From Zantedeschia hybrid cultivar (taxonomy: Eukaryota; Streptophyta; Magnoliopsida; Alismatales; Araceae): a stretch of 64,000 bases of DNA. This document shows, one piece after another, positions 44,001 through 56,157 of this stretch. The first letter of the stretch is position 1. Each line of letters begins with the position of its first letter. The translations under genes were made by a program, and so were the position numbers. The notes beneath the pieces were generated by a model. The model was not told the DNA's origin and ran no database searches. It worked only from the letters and a program-made list of their open reading frames with translations. The stretch covers positions 43,005,194 through 43,069,193 of the forward strand of contig JARZZO010000012.1 in assembly GCA_030544215.1 (NCBI GenBank). Direction: 5' to 3'.

Positions 44001-44988
44001 TATGTTGATGACATTCTACTCATTGGGAATGATGTAGGAATGTTATCATCGGTAAAGGCTTGGTTATCCAAAAAACTTCTCCATGAAAGATTTGGGAGAA
44101 GCATCCTATATTCTGGGAATAAGGATCTATAGAGATAGGTCCAAAAGGATGCTTGGCTTGTCCCAATCTATGTACATAGATACCATAGTCAAAAGGTTTG
44201 GCATGGAAAATTCTAAGAGAGGCCTTGTTCCTATGAGGCATGGAATTTATCTCTCTAAAGAAATGTCTCCCAAGACACCTGAAGAGAGAGCATACATGGA
44301 TAGAGTTCCTTATGCCTCGGCAATAGGATCTATCATGTATGCAATGCTATGTACTAGGCTTGATGTGGCACATCCATTAAGTGTCACCAGTAGATATCAG
44401 GCTGATCCAGGTGAGGAACACTGGAAGGCGGTGAAATGTATCCTTAGATACTTGAGAAGAACTAAGGATCTATTTCTCGTTTATGGAGGAAACGACTTGG
44501 AACTTCGAGGATTTACTGACTCGAGTTTCCAGTCGGATATGGATGACAGCAAATCCATGTCTGGATTTGTGTTCATGTTAAATGGAGGTGCAGTAAGTTG
44601 GAAGAGTTCCAAACAGGAAACTACTGCAGATTCGACGATCGAAGCAGAATACATTGTTGCAGCTGAAGCGGCCAAGGAGGCGGTTTGGATGAAGAAGTTC
44701 ATCTCGGCGCTTGGAGTCGTTCCAAGCATTTCAGATCCTGTTCCATTATTGTGTGACAACAATGGGGCAATTGCTCAAGCGAAGGAGCCAAGATCACATC
44801 AGAAGTCAAAGCACATTCTGAGACGATTTCATCTGATTCGTGAGATTATCGCCCGAGGAGATATAGTAGTTGAGAAAGTCTCATCTGACAATAATGTAGC
44901 AGATCCCTTGACTAAGCCATTGTCTCAAAACAATTTAGAACGTCACCTTAAGTCTATGGGACTTAGACACATGGGTGATTGGCTATAG
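41058..44988 (+). CDS. gag-pol polyprotein of element E, one frameshift in an A-run
   Basis: ATG at 41058 begins MSSPNPLRCILDANKLTG, a typical copia gag N-terminus. Then: gag core; CCHC knuckle (C248, C251, H256, C261); protease D-T-G at 297; integrase with zinc region near residues 435-475 and catalytic D494, D557 and E593 (35-residue spacing); RT with Y-V-D-D (D984, D985); and RNase H (GFTDSSFQSDMDDSKSMSG … TTADSTIEAEYIVAAEAAKE). The first frame is open for 1,024 codons to 44132. The RNase H continues in the +1-shifted frame from about 44083 to 44988. The switch falls at a run of six A (44070-44075), and one extra A explains it. Otherwise no stop interrupts. If the frameshift is real, RT ends abnormally and RNase H is not made. 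Confidence 0.95.
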
Positions 44989-44991
44989 TCC

Positions 44992-45002
44992 AAGTGGGAG
45001 AA
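44992..45002 (+). other. Polypurine tract of element E
   Basis: aagtgggagaa, directly before the 3' LTR. Confidence 0.9.
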
Positions 45003-46583
45003 TGTTAGAATTTTGTGGCCTCAAAGCCAATCATTGTACATTCTAGTTAAGATTATTAATAAAGGCAATTATTTCTTCATTTAATAGTTCTCGCAAACGA
45101 CTATCGTAATGAAGGTCCATAGACAAATGTATGGGATATTGAATCATAATGAGATCATGATAGTAAGATCAATATCCTAAGGCAATTGTCTTAAATAGTT
45201 CTTGATCATAGGATATTTGAGATGGACATTAAATATCCGATAAGATCGACACAAGTTATGTCTGCTCATATGATGAGGGTGAATGATCTCACATTCACTT
45301 GTGTGGTGACACTAAGACAAACAAGTGGGTGCTCATTAGAGAATGAGTTCACTGAACAGACCCAAATAAGAATTCCTGGATGGTAATTATACCTATTAGT
45401 CAACCAGGGAATTCATTTGTTGTAGTAGCACAGTTGGTCCTTTAACCTGAGTCACCAATGATACCTTGTTTGTGGACCATTGTATCTTGATTCTCTGACT
45501 CATGGACTTTAACCATTAAGCCCACCATAATCGGTCTTTCAGATACAGTGGAAAGCTTGCGAAGGTAATTGAGTGAACAAGAAGGGATCACTCACTCTTG
45601 GTATAAGACTGGAGAGAGAATGTCCCATAGATGTGTACACAGAAATCCCTGGCCAGGGTCTAATGAAAGAGATGTCTTTCTAGATATTAACTGTGTACTG
45701 TAATCCATCTGGATAATGCGATAGAGGGTTTGACTATAAAACCATACCCTTGTGTTATCGGGACATTGCATGAGTGAAGGATTATATATGTGCGGTATCT
45801 GCAGACAGAAAGGTTCAATTGAAGGGAACAGTATCCCTTATATCTTCTGGGATCATGAGGTAGTGTTTGGTGCTGTTCATGATCAGAAGGCCAAGTGAAT
45901 TAATCATCGGATGATAATTTACTTGTTTATTAAATTAATCATTTAACATGTGATGTTTAAATGTTAATTAATAAATATTAAACTCAAGAAACAATTCTAA
46001 GTTTAATGGGCCTGCAACCGTACTGATATATGGGCCTAGAGGGTCACACACATAAGAGTTCTCGTCAGACGGTGAGAGATGTTAAATTTCATGCTTATCT
46101 GGGTTTTTGTGAAAAGCTGCAGGATAAACATGAAGATTTAATGGAGAATTATCCAAGGCCAAACTCTTGAATAATCATGAGGATTAACTGTTGTGCTTAT
46201 CCTTATTTCTATATAAGGAGGGCCAAGGGGGAGTGGTAAAAAGTTAGTTGGACGAATTTTTACTCCCCAGATTCTCTCTCTCCTCTCTCTCTCTTCTTCT
46301 CGGAGTGCATCTGTCTCTCTCCGCGTATGGTGGATCTGAGATCTGGTCGCAGCACTCAAGTCGAGGAGGAAATCGCGTCTGCTGCGGGAACTCGTGTGGA
46401 TACCTCTAGAGATCGTGCGCGTGCGCGATTACCGAGTCGGCATCATCCACGGGAGATTCGAAACCCCGCAAAGGTGAAGAACTGTTCTTCCCGCGTTAGT
46501 TTTAATGTCCGTTTTACAACCCCAGCAACCGATACAATGGAATCATTTTTTTATTTCCGCTGCGTTCATGGCGATTCCTTATA
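45003..46583 (+). repeat. 3' LTR of element E (1,581 bp)
   Basis: Same length as the 5' LTR. It starts TGTTAGAATTTTG and ends CCTTATA, where the terminal CA has become TA. Confidence 0.95.
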
Positions 46584-46588
46584 GGCCC
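46584..46588 (+). repeat. Right target-site duplication of element E
   Basis: ggccc, identical to 37046-37050. Confidence 0.93.
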
Positions 46589-47313
46589 CTCCATAGCCAT
46601 TATCCTTCAAAGCTTCAAAGGGAGAAGTTGGATGGAGAAGAAAGAGCAAAACATTTCCCACATTTTCTGCAAGAAGCCTCTTCTTTCACCTTGCTATGAG
46701 CTCCAAAACATGCAAACTCCAACCTCTTTAAAGGTCCAAAGGGTTACGTATATATAGAATGTAATTTGACAGTAATTTGACTCCAAGAAGGGTCTTCCAC
46801 GGCCACCGAACTGCCATAGATAAACTTCCAAGAGTTAGAAACCTTTCCTACCTTGGAAACCACATTAACTCGGCCAAAGCACTCTTATCATTAATCGTCT
46901 GACTCGCGTCTTTCCAAAATGACGCCAATTAGCTAATTAATGAGGCCAAAATAAGAAGGATAAATCCGAAGGAAAGCGAAAATAATTAAGAAACTCAAAT
47001 CGCGTCCTTCAAGGAAGACGTGTCATTTAGATAAATAGTAAATTAACTAAGAGTCAAATTGGCAAACAGGACGGATTAGGAAACTTGAATCACGTCGTCC
47101 ATAGAAGACGCCATTCAATTTAATCCTTATCAATTAAGAAATTTGAATCCAAATTCATTTCAGCAAGAAATCTAAACGGCGTCGGCCACGAGCGACGCTA
47201 ATCAGAAAATTCTTGAAAAAATAAGTAAAAAATAATTAATGATTAAAAGTCAGACCATCTCGGGCATCATAATTGTGATAAGAAATTTACTCAGTGTAAA
47301 GTCAAAATTAGCA
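46589..47313 (-). repeat. 5' LTR of element C, outer part
   Basis: Continues the LTR after element E and is the reverse complement of about 9460-10195. On the minus strand it starts near 47313 with TTGACATGCTAATTTT, compared with TGTAGACACGCTAATTTT at 9453. It includes inverted modules at 46894-46934, 46994-47030, 47084-47118 and 47172-47205. Confidence 0.8.
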
Positions 47314-47501
47314 TGTCAACCGTGGACAACATCTCTTATCATGTCCCACTGCTGTATAACAATAATGGATCATTGCTCAAGTGAAAGAGCCACGGTCTCA
47401 TCAGAAGTCGAAGTATATTCTGAAGCGCTTTCACCTGATTAGAGAAACCATTGCTCAAGGACATGTCGTGGTGGAAAGGGTTCCCTCAGCCGACAACATT
47501 G
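47314..47501 (+). pseudogene. RNase H fragment of a copia element (F), first part
   Basis: Plus-strand frames give VPLL-NNNG, then KEPRSHQKSKYILKRFHLIR and GHVVVERVPSADN, closely matching the end of the element E polyprotein (KEPRSHQKSKHILRRFHLIR). A one-base loss near 47370 breaks the frame. The 5' remainder of this element is missing where element C begins. The fragment is cut at 47501 by a solo LTR and resumes at 49066. Confidence 0.85.
47497..47501 (+). repeat. Left target-site duplication of solo LTR F1
   Basis: cattg, repeated exactly at 49061-49065. Confidence 0.92.
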
Positions 47502-49060
47502 TGTTAGTATTAGATGGCCTACAAGCCAATCCGATACTCTGTATTATTCATTTTATTAATTTAATGGCAATGATTTATTATGTGTATTTAATTCAATCCA
47601 TGTTTATCGTATGAGGATGAAGTCCATGAACATGTGTAATAGTCTTCAGATTATGATAAGATCATAATTACGGGACTGAAGACTTATAAACACATATTCT
47701 TAATTGTTCCTAGTCAGAAGATGTTCGAGAAGGACATCAAACATCCGGATAAACTAGTACAGGTTTCTTCAGCTCATATAATCAAGGTGACTGATCCTGT
47801 AAATCACTTGTGTGGAGACACCATGCTAGACCTGTAGGTGCTCATTCGTGAATGAGTTCACTAAACTGATCCGACCATGAATTGCTGGATGGTATCTACC
47901 AAAATGTTAACCAGCACAATTCGTTTGTTACGGTTGCGTGGATGGTCCTTGGACCGAAGATACCAAGGATACCTTGTTGGTAGGTCACTGAACTTTGACC
48001 ATGATTAACGAATCCCTAACCATGGGTTATCTATAAGTCAAGTGATCGGGTTCAGGGGGATGCCCTCGAAGGTAATTGTGTTTTCAATACGGGATCATCC
48101 GTACTCGATAATAAGAGAGAGAATGTCCTAAAGATGATGCGCTTAAGTCCCTGGCCAGGACGGACTCTATATCAGATAAAGAGTTATCTGATATAGATTA
48201 GCGGCATCTGACTCAAGTGAATCGACTGGCTAGGGTTTAACAGTAAACCATACCCTAGGTCAATTCGAGAATATTGTACGGATGAAGGATTATATTTGCA
48301 CGGTAACCAATAACGGAAAGGTTCCCATAGTGGGTTGCATAAACCCAATGCCTTCCAAGATCACGCAGTGTTGCTTGGCACCAAACGTAATCGGAAGTCC
48401 GTCCGAATTTATTATGTGATATTAAATTTGGCTGATTAATTGATATAAGGATATTAATTAAATCAGTAAGCCCGTAAAGAGTTACCGGACTTAATGGACC
48501 ATTAACTGGACTGGTATTTGGTCCTAGAGGGTCATACGCAAAAGGTTTCAAGTCAGTGAATTTTTGACGGGGTTCCGGATAAGTGTGGGTTTTTTCTGGA
48601 AAACTGCAAATCACTTATTATAAAAGTAATGCTACTAGGTCAGGGGCCAACAACCCTGACCTAGCCGCCCCCTTCTCTCTCCTCTCTCTCTCTGGGCGCC
48701 CCCCATCTTTGGCCACTCCCGAAGACTCCGCTCTGACTCCCGCCTGCTCTGCCTCCCATCCGACGGTAATTCTGAATCCGCATGTCGCGGAGGATTACAC
48801 GCAGCCAAACGTGATCCGCGGATGCTCCAGCGAGCAAGGAAGCGAGGATGATCCACTGAGAGGAAGACCGCGTAGATACCGCTAGAGGTCGGGCACTTGT
48901 GCGGATTGCGGCATTACACCGACGGAACTAGTTGAACGTGGATTCGAATCCGCGTAAGGTAAATACGATTTATCATTTAAGTTTGTATACCGAAATGGGA
49001 CATATGCGAAAATTTATTTTCCGCTGCGTTTGCTCAGATTCGACACAGCCGAACCCAACA
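47502..49060 (+). repeat. Solo copia LTR F1 (1,559 bp)
   Basis: Starts TGTTAGTATTAGATGG, ends GAACCCAACA, with exact cattg duplications. It interrupts the RNase H codons of the same kind of element, so a family member inserted into a relative and later lost its internal part. A TATA-like ttattataaaag lies near 48615 and a CT-rich tract at about 48668-48690. Confidence 0.93.
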
Positions 49061-49150
49061 CATTGCAGATCCACTAACGAAGCCATTGTCTCAAAATGTG
49101 TTTGTATTATTCAATTTATTAATAAAGTGGATTTTGTCTAAGTGGGAGAT
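49061..49150 (+). pseudogene. End of the copia F RNase H, polypurine tract
   Basis: After cattg the frame resumes as ADPLTKPLSQN, the usual last segment of copia pol, then diverges and ends in taagtgggagat before an LTR start at 49151. The expected final residues (as in HMGDWL of element E) are replaced by LTR-like sequence. Confidence 0.8.
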
Positions 49151-49477
49151 TGTTAGTATTAAGCGACCTCCAAGCCAATAAAATACTTTGTATTATTCAG
49201 TTATTAATAAAATGGCTTAAATTCATTATGTATGTAATTCGATATTGTTTGTCACTTCAAGATGAACTCCATGAACATACGATATGGTCTTCAGATTATG
49301 ATGAGATCATAATTACGGGACTGAAGACTTGTAAACACATATTCTTAATTGTTCCTAGTCAGATGATATTTAAGGAGGACATCATACATCCAGTTTGACT
49401 AGTATAGGTATCTTCAGCTCATTTGATGAGAGTGACTGATCCTATAAGTCACTTGTATGGAGACACTACGTTGGACA
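49151..49477 (+). repeat. 3' LTR of copia F, interrupted
   Basis: Begins TGTTAGTATTAAGCGACC after the polypurine tract and follows the F1 LTR for about 325 bases. It is then cut by another LTR start at 49478; the preceding 5 bases are ggaca. Confidence 0.85.
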
Positions 49478-50310
49478 TGTTAGTCTTAGGTGGCCTACAA
49501 GTCAATATGACTTTGTAAATCTCATCCATTTATTAACAAAATCACATTATTCATTTTGTGTAATTCGTATTGTTATCGTCTCATAATGAAGTCCGTAAAT
49601 ATTTGCGATAGTAATCATATTATGATGAGATCATACTAATGAGACAAATCACTTATACACATATTCTTAATTGTTCATAGTCGGAGGATATCTGAGAAGG
49701 ACGTTAGATATCCGGTTAGACTAGTACAGATTACTCTTGCTCATATGATGAGGGTGACTGATCTCATAGTCACTTGTCTGAAGACACTAAGGCGAATCTG
49801 TAGGTGCTCATTAGAGAATGAGTTCACTAAACTGATCCGACTGAATCGCTGGATGGTATTGTACCTGACTATCAACCAACTTGATTCTATTGTCGCAGTT
49901 GCGTGGATGGTCCTTGGACCTGAGACACCAAGGACATGTTGTCGATAGACTTCTATACTTTGACCTTGGTTTACGGATCTCTATTTACAAGATTCTAAAT
50001 AGCCAAGGATTGGGTATAGCATAAGACCATCGAAGGGAATTGAGTGTTCAACACAAGGAATCATTCGCTCTCGGTACTAAGAGAGAGAATGCTCTAAGAA
50101 GGATGCGCAGGAGTCCCTGGCCAAGGCAGAAAATAATATCGGGAAAGGAATTTTCCGAAGTTATACGACAGCATTCAATCCAAGTGAGTCGACCAGTTAG
50201 GGTTTGACGGTTCACCATATCCTGAGTTGACTCGAGAGCATTGTACGAATGACGGATTATATCTACGTGGTAACTGTTGGCGGAAAGGTTCCAATAGTGG
50301 GTTGCTTAAC
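49478..50310 (+). repeat. Copia LTR F2, first part only
   Basis: Begins TGTTAGTCTTAGGTGGCC and runs 833 bases until a third LTR start at 50311. The rest of this LTR is not found in the window, so either a later element separates it by more than the window shows or it was deleted. Confidence 0.8.
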
Positions 50311-51798
50311 TGTTAGTATTAGGTGGCTTACAAGCCAGTCCGATACTGTGTATTATTCAATTTATTAATGGCAATGATTCATTGTGTGTATTTAATTCGA
50401 TCTATATTTATCGTATAACGATGAAGTCTATGAACATGTGCAATAGCCTTCAGATTATAATAAGATCATAATTACAGGACTGAAGACTTATAAACACATG
50501 TTCTTAATTATTCCTAGTCGGAGGATGTTCGAGAAGAACATCAAACATCTGGATAGACTAGTACATGTTTCTTCAGTTCATATGATGAGGGTGACTGATC
50601 CTGTAAGTCACTTTCTGGAGACACCATGCTGGACCTGTAGGTGCTCATCGGTGAATGAGTTCACTGAACTGATCCAACTATGAATCATTGGATGGTATTT
50701 ACCTAACTGTTAACCAGCTCGATTCTTTTGTCATGGTTGCGTGGATGGTCCTTGGACCTAAGACACCAAGGATATCTTGTTGGGAGGTCTCTGAACTTTG
50801 ACCTTGATTAACGAATCCCTAACCATGGATTGTCTATAAGTCAAGTGATCGGGTTCAGGGGGATGCCCTCGAAGGTAATTGTGTTTTCAATACGGGATCA
50901 TCCGCTCTCTATAATAAGAGAGATAATGTTCTAGAAATGATGCTTAGCGGCATCTGATTCAAGTGAATCGACCGGCTAGGTTTAACAGTAAACCATACCT
51001 TAGGTCAATTCGGGAACATTGCATGGATGAAGGATTATATCCGCATGGTAACCGATGACGGAAAGGTTCCCATAGTGGTTACTTAAACCCCATTGCCTTC
51101 CGGGATCATGCTATGTTACTTGGCACTCAACGTGACCGGAAGTCCGTCTGAATTTATTGTGGAATATTAAATTCGGCTAAAATAAGGATATTAACTAAAT
51201 CAGTAAGTCCGTAAAGAGTTACTGGACTTAATGGGCTATTAATTGGACTGGTATTTGGTCCTAGAGGGTGATACGCAAAAGGTTTTCAAGTTAGTGGATT
51301 TTTGACGGGGTTTTGGATAAGTGTAGGTTTTTTCTGAAAAATCCCAAATCACTTATTATAAAAGTAATGCTGCTAAGTCAGGGGCCATCAACCCTAACCT
51401 AGCCACCCCCCTCTCTCTCCTCTCTCTCTCTCTAGGTGGCCCTCATCTCTGGCCAGCCCCGAAGACTCTCTGACTCCCGCTTGCTCTGCCTCCCGACCGA
51501 CGGGAATTCTGAATCTGCATGTCGTGGAGGATTATGCGCAGCCAAACGGGATCTGCGGACACTGCAGCGAGCGAGGAAGCGAGCGCGATCCACTAAGAGG
51601 AAGATCGCGTGGATACCGCTAGAGGTCGGGCACCTGCGCGGCTTGCGGCATCACACCGATGGAACCAGTTGAACGCGGATTCGAATCTACGCAAGGTAAA
51701 TACAATTTATCAGTTAAGTTTTGTATACCGAAATGGGACGGATCCGAAAATTTATTTTCCGTTGCGTTTGCTCGGATTTGAGATAGTCAAACCGAACA
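50311..51798 (+). repeat. Copia LTR F3 (1,488 bp), 5' LTR of a gutted element
   Basis: Starts TGTTAGTATTAGGTGG, ends ACCGAACA, and is followed by a primer site. It is a degenerate but complete relative of F1, with several small deletions. CT tract at about 51411-51434. Confidence 0.88.
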
Positions 51799-51799
51799 G

Positions 51800-51812
51800 T
51801 GGTATGAGAGCC
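51800..51812 (+). other. Primer binding site of the F3 element, one mismatch
   Basis: TGGTATGAGAGCC, one change (C to G) from the initiator-Met site. Confidence 0.8.
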
Positions 51813-52613
51813 AAGTCCACTGTGTTCTTCGCCGTTTCGGTCTCCGGATTGTCATTTTTATAATTGATTCCACGCAATCTTTTGATTTTAATTGCATGAG
51901 CCACGTTCATCAGATGAACATGGTTAATTAATAGTATTTTATAGCATGAAATTCAATTTTTTTTTCTTTTATGTATGTACTTCGTATTCTTCATCTGACC
52001 AAGAACGAGTTCGAATCAGGCTCTTCATGGGCACCCTAAGTGTTGGGGGTAGCTCTTCGAGATCTTTGATCCTCCTTGGTGGGTGGCCGGCCCTTGACTG
52101 GCGCCGGAGAAGACCACGGCCGAACTCCCTTTCCTCCTGCTGATCCGTTTAAAAAATAAAGGGGTGGGGTAGGATTTTTACACACAGGGGGTTTTGGGGG
52201 GGAACCGCTGGCGACTTGGGGATACCGGCGTTGTGGCTGGAGCCCCAGGACGCATAAGCTACCGGCAGCAGGGTGCCGGCCCTTCGCATTTGCGTGCAAC
52301 TAGGGTTTCCCTAGTTGCATCAGGTGGGAGGGGCGGGCCCGACGACTGGGCTGGGCCAGGCCCTAGCGCCCGAGCCAACCAGACACCCGACTTGGGCCAA
52401 GCCCGCCCCTTGGGGCGGGTCTGGGCTCGAGCCAGGCGTCGGCTGGGCTCGGTCCATGGGCAAAACCAGGCCCAGCCCACTGGGCCTGTTGACTCCACTT
52501 TGACCAGGCCCAATAAGCCCCTAAATATCTTGTTTTTCCTTATTTGCTGGTTTTTAATTATAGAATTTAATTTAAATTTAAAATGATATTTTAGAGTTAA
52601 TTAAATTCAAATT
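51813..52613 (+). other. Leader remnant of the F3 element
   Basis: No coding motif. A GC-rich block (about 52070-52520, rich in gggcc/ggccc) resembles in style the GC-rich leader of element E. It joins abruptly to the middle of an LTR at 52614, so gag, pol and the first 31 bases of the 3' LTR are deleted. Confidence 0.65.
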
Positions 52614-53173
52614 AGATACTGTGTATTATTCAGTTTATTAATTTAATGACAATGATTCATTATGTGTATTTAATTCAATCTATGTTTATCCTATCACGAT
52701 CAAGTCTATTAACATGTGCGATGGTCTTCAGATTATGATGAGATCATAATTACGGGACCGAAGACTTATAAACACATGTTCTTAATTGTTTCTAGTCGGA
52801 GGATGTTCGAGAAGGACATCAAATATCCAGATAGACTAGTACAGGTTTCTTCAGCTCATATGATAAGGGTGACTGCTCCTATAAGTTACTTGTGTGGAGA
52901 CACTATATTGGACCTGTCGGTGCTCATTGGTGAATGAGTTCACTGAACTGATCCGACCATAAATCGCTGGACGGTGTCTACCTAACTGTTAACCTGCTCG
53001 ATTCTTTTGTCATAGTTGCGTAGATGGTCCTTGGACCTGAGACACCAAGGATACCATGTTGGTAGGTCTCTGAAATTCGACCTTGATTAATGAATCCCTA
53101 ACCAAAGGTTATCTATAAGTCAAGTGATCGGGTTTAAGGAGATGCCCTCAAAGGTAATTGTGTGTTCAATACA
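52614..53173 (+). repeat. Partial 3' LTR of the F3 element
   Basis: Begins at gatactgtgtattattcag, which corresponds to base 32 of LTR F3 (50342). It is cut at 53173 by element G. Confidence 0.85.
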
Positions 53174-54494
53174 TGTCACGCCTCGGCCCGGTAATCCATA
53201 ATATACAAGGTAATTACAGAGATGGCCAAAGTGTAACAAGGGGAAAAGACCCCTCAAAATAGATAATTGGGAGGATACTATGTTTCAAATGGAAGCGTAG
53301 TATAAAAACTTGTAAGAGAAATCTAAATACTAAGGAAGTTCCACCATTCACAACATTATACCAAAGCACTGCATAGTAGATTGTCATTTTTACATGTCAG
53401 GATCTTCATTGTACATTCCAATAAAAACAAAAGCATAAGTATATACATGGTTCAATCCTTTAGGCTCGCCCAAAAAGAGATATCGTCTTACGCGAATCCT
53501 AAATGACCCCACTTCAAACTCACTCTGCTTCTCCGACTGTCCGATCACCTAAAAATAGGCATGAGTACCAAAGAAATGGTAACTCAGTAGGCAGATGAGG
53601 CTGCCTTCATAACAATTTGCCATCCAAATAATTGAAGCAGAATATGTACATTACATAAGAACATTAAACATAACAGAAAACAAAACTATCACATAATACA
53701 TATGTACATCAGAATTGTATGCCAATAAGGAAATTGAGATACATGATTCATAATATCATGCCAACTCTTAATCAAAGCTACACAAGCTTGTCAATATATG
53801 AACAGGGCCAGAATACATAATAGAATATAGAACTTAAGATTATTAAGTTGATTTACTGAAATAACATATAGATTGCAACATATAAAACTTGTTTTTCAGA
53901 TCATAGATTCTCACTTATTATAGAAGTGCCCGAACACACATCCAACTGCCACTATGAGCCAAAAACAGAATAGAGAAATTAAGCTCCTAGGAACGTATAG
54001 AGCCAAGTCATGGGCGTAGCGTTACCCCGAGGGTCGTCACCCCACCTTAACAAAGGATTTCTACCCGCGGCCTTCGGGTAACAGAGCTAATCGGTTCTAG
54101 AGGTGGCTCCCACCTTTTAGGTGTAGCACGCAGTCCCAAAATAAATAGGTCCTGGTGGGGATGTTGCCACCATTTCCTCATAACTATTCTCATATAGTGG
54201 CTATGTCCGATCGATAGGCTTTATTAACATTATGAGAATAAACTCAATGTTTATGTAACTATAACAATATGTATACATACGAAAATGACTAACCACTTTA
54301 GTGATTTTCTTTCAGGAGCTTATAAACTAAGAATAGTTCAAAATCATAATTTAAAAGGTAAATAAATCATGTTTTAAGCTAAATTTAAATACAACTTGTT
54401 AGAAACTCAGACAACCCATATAAGTAATCACAAATCTCCTACATAAGTAATCTACCTATATTTAAAACACTAATTTTATTAATACAGGAATCAT

Positions 54495-55140
54495 TATCAT
54501 ATGAATATAAAAATTCATGAAACCTTTTTGAAGATGTATAATAGCATAAGTATTATTTCATAAAAAATTTAGATTATTTTGTGACACATATAAATTACTA
54601 AAATTTACGTTCTAACATACTATCAAACAAAATTCGAAAACTATATCAACAAATTTATACCCTGCTATCTGACCTGAAAGCATCACCATATGAATATAAT
54701 AATTCATGAAATGTTTATTTTAGCTGTATAATGGTATGAGTATTATGTCATAAAAATTTCAGATTATTTTGTAACATATATAAATTACTAAAATTCATGT
54801 TCTAACAGGCTATCAAATGAAGTCTGAAAACTGTATCTACAAATTATATCATGTTACCTGACCTAGAAGTAATATCATATGAATACCAAAATTCATGAAA
54901 CTTTTTCTGCATATGTATACTAGTATGAATATTATGTCATAAAATTTTCAGATTATTTTGTGAAACATATAAATCACTACAATTCATATTATAACATGCT
55001 ATCAAATGAACTCAGAAAGCTATATCTGGAAATCATAGTCTTGTTCATGACCTAAAAGTATCACCATATGAACATGAAAATTTATGCCGATTTTTTTGGA
55101 GATGTCCAATCATGTCATAGTTATGTTATACAAATTTCAT
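54495..55140 (+). repeat. Tandem repeat of about 190 bp, three copies plus a partial fourth, in LTR G
   Basis: Copies start at about 54497, 54688, 54879 and 55066, each opening catatgaata…attcatgaaa and containing cagattattttgt and ctatcaaa-gaa blocks. The copies are diverged by substitutions. Confidence 0.85.
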
Positions 55141-55628
55141 AAGTTTTTTATACAAAATAAAATCATAAAAATTTGAAGGTTACCCTACTGTCATAAGAGT
55201 TACAGAAAAATCTGGGTTGCAAAAATTTAACTTCTACTGTGCTTAATCTATTTTAGGCTTTTAAAAATTTAAATCCCTACATAATTCAACTATTTCACAC
55301 TTAAGAACTTCACAAGAACATATAATTTGAAGATATAAAAATATATATTAAAGATTCACTTATTTCCTATGATTAACTAAGCTAAACTATTATGAAACTA
55401 GCACCTATGCGACCTACCTTCTTCAAGAATTCCAAGAACACTTCAAGAATGGCCTCCCAAATCCTTCTCTTGCTGCTTCCCACGTTTTGGTGCAGAGAAG
55501 ATGTCAAACCAAGGCCAAAATCCAAGTTAATGTCCCTTAAATAAGATGGGTTTAGTTAGTCTTACCATGGTTACTTAAATGACTTTAAAATTTATTAATT
55601 CTAACCATACAAGTTACATTAACTTAAT

Positions 55629-55822
55629 CCCACTAACACTAACCATGGTTAATACTAACTTTGACCATCCCACTAACTTTAACCAAGGTTAAACTAATTT
55701 TACTATCCCACTAACTTTAATCAAGCTTAAACTAATTTTACTATCTCACTAACTTTAACCAAGGTTAAACTAATTTTACTATCCCACTAACTTTAATGAA
55801 AGTTAATACTAATTATGACCAT
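55629..55822 (+). repeat. Tandem repeat, five units of 38-40 bp, in LTR G
   Basis: Units of the form cccactaactttaaccaagg + ttaaactaattttactat begin at 55629, 55669, 55707, 55745 and 55783. Within the unit AACC-AAGGTT is a short inverted repeat. Confidence 0.9.
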
Positions 55823-56138
55823 CCCATTATCTAATATAATACTAATATTTCTAGGATAAACACTAACTAATAAAAGACAAATTTCTAACTATAGGTTTTA
55901 GTTTTCAACTATATAAAATAATTATTCATCAAATGGTCATCCCAATTAATCATTCTAATCTAAATCCAATTATGATTTACACTAAGTTTTCTATTACAAT
56001 TGATCATATCTAATTATTTTATGGGATTTAACCAACCAAGTTTAATCTTTATGCAAATCTTAACTTACATAATGTATTAGCTCAAAATTAATTACTAACA
56101 TAATTATGCTAATTACATGCTAATAATCGAATGTTACA

Positions 56139-56157
56139 TATTCTCTCCTCCTTAAAA
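56139..56157 (-). other. Polypurine tract of element G
   Basis: On minus reads ttttaaggaggagagaata before the LTR, with gaggacaaaatta upstream, echoing gaggacgaaattc of element B. Confidence 0.85.

Larger units (their letters stand above)
37051..46583 (+). mobile_element. Element E: full-length Ty1/copia retrotransposon
   Basis: Two 1,581-bp LTRs, an initiator-Met type primer site, a 2.4-kb leader, one gag-pol frame with a single frameshift, a polypurine tract, and an exact 5-bp duplication (ggccc). The domain order protease-integrase-RT-RNase H is that of Ty1/copia. The LTRs have equal length and differ at roughly two dozen positions by eye, so insertion is fairly recent. The copia lineage was not assigned. 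Confidence 0.95.
53174..56138 (-). repeat. 3' LTR of element G (2,965 bp)
   Basis: On plus it starts TGTCACGCCTCGG and ends ATGTTACA; so on minus it runs TGTAACATTCG … CGAGGCGTGACA next to the polypurine tract. AT-rich, without genes, and contains two internal tandem arrays. Confidence 0.88.

Noticed and set aside
52194..52586. 130-codon GC-rich frame
   Set aside because: Lies in the non-coding leader of a gutted copia element, with overlapping antisense frames and no motif.
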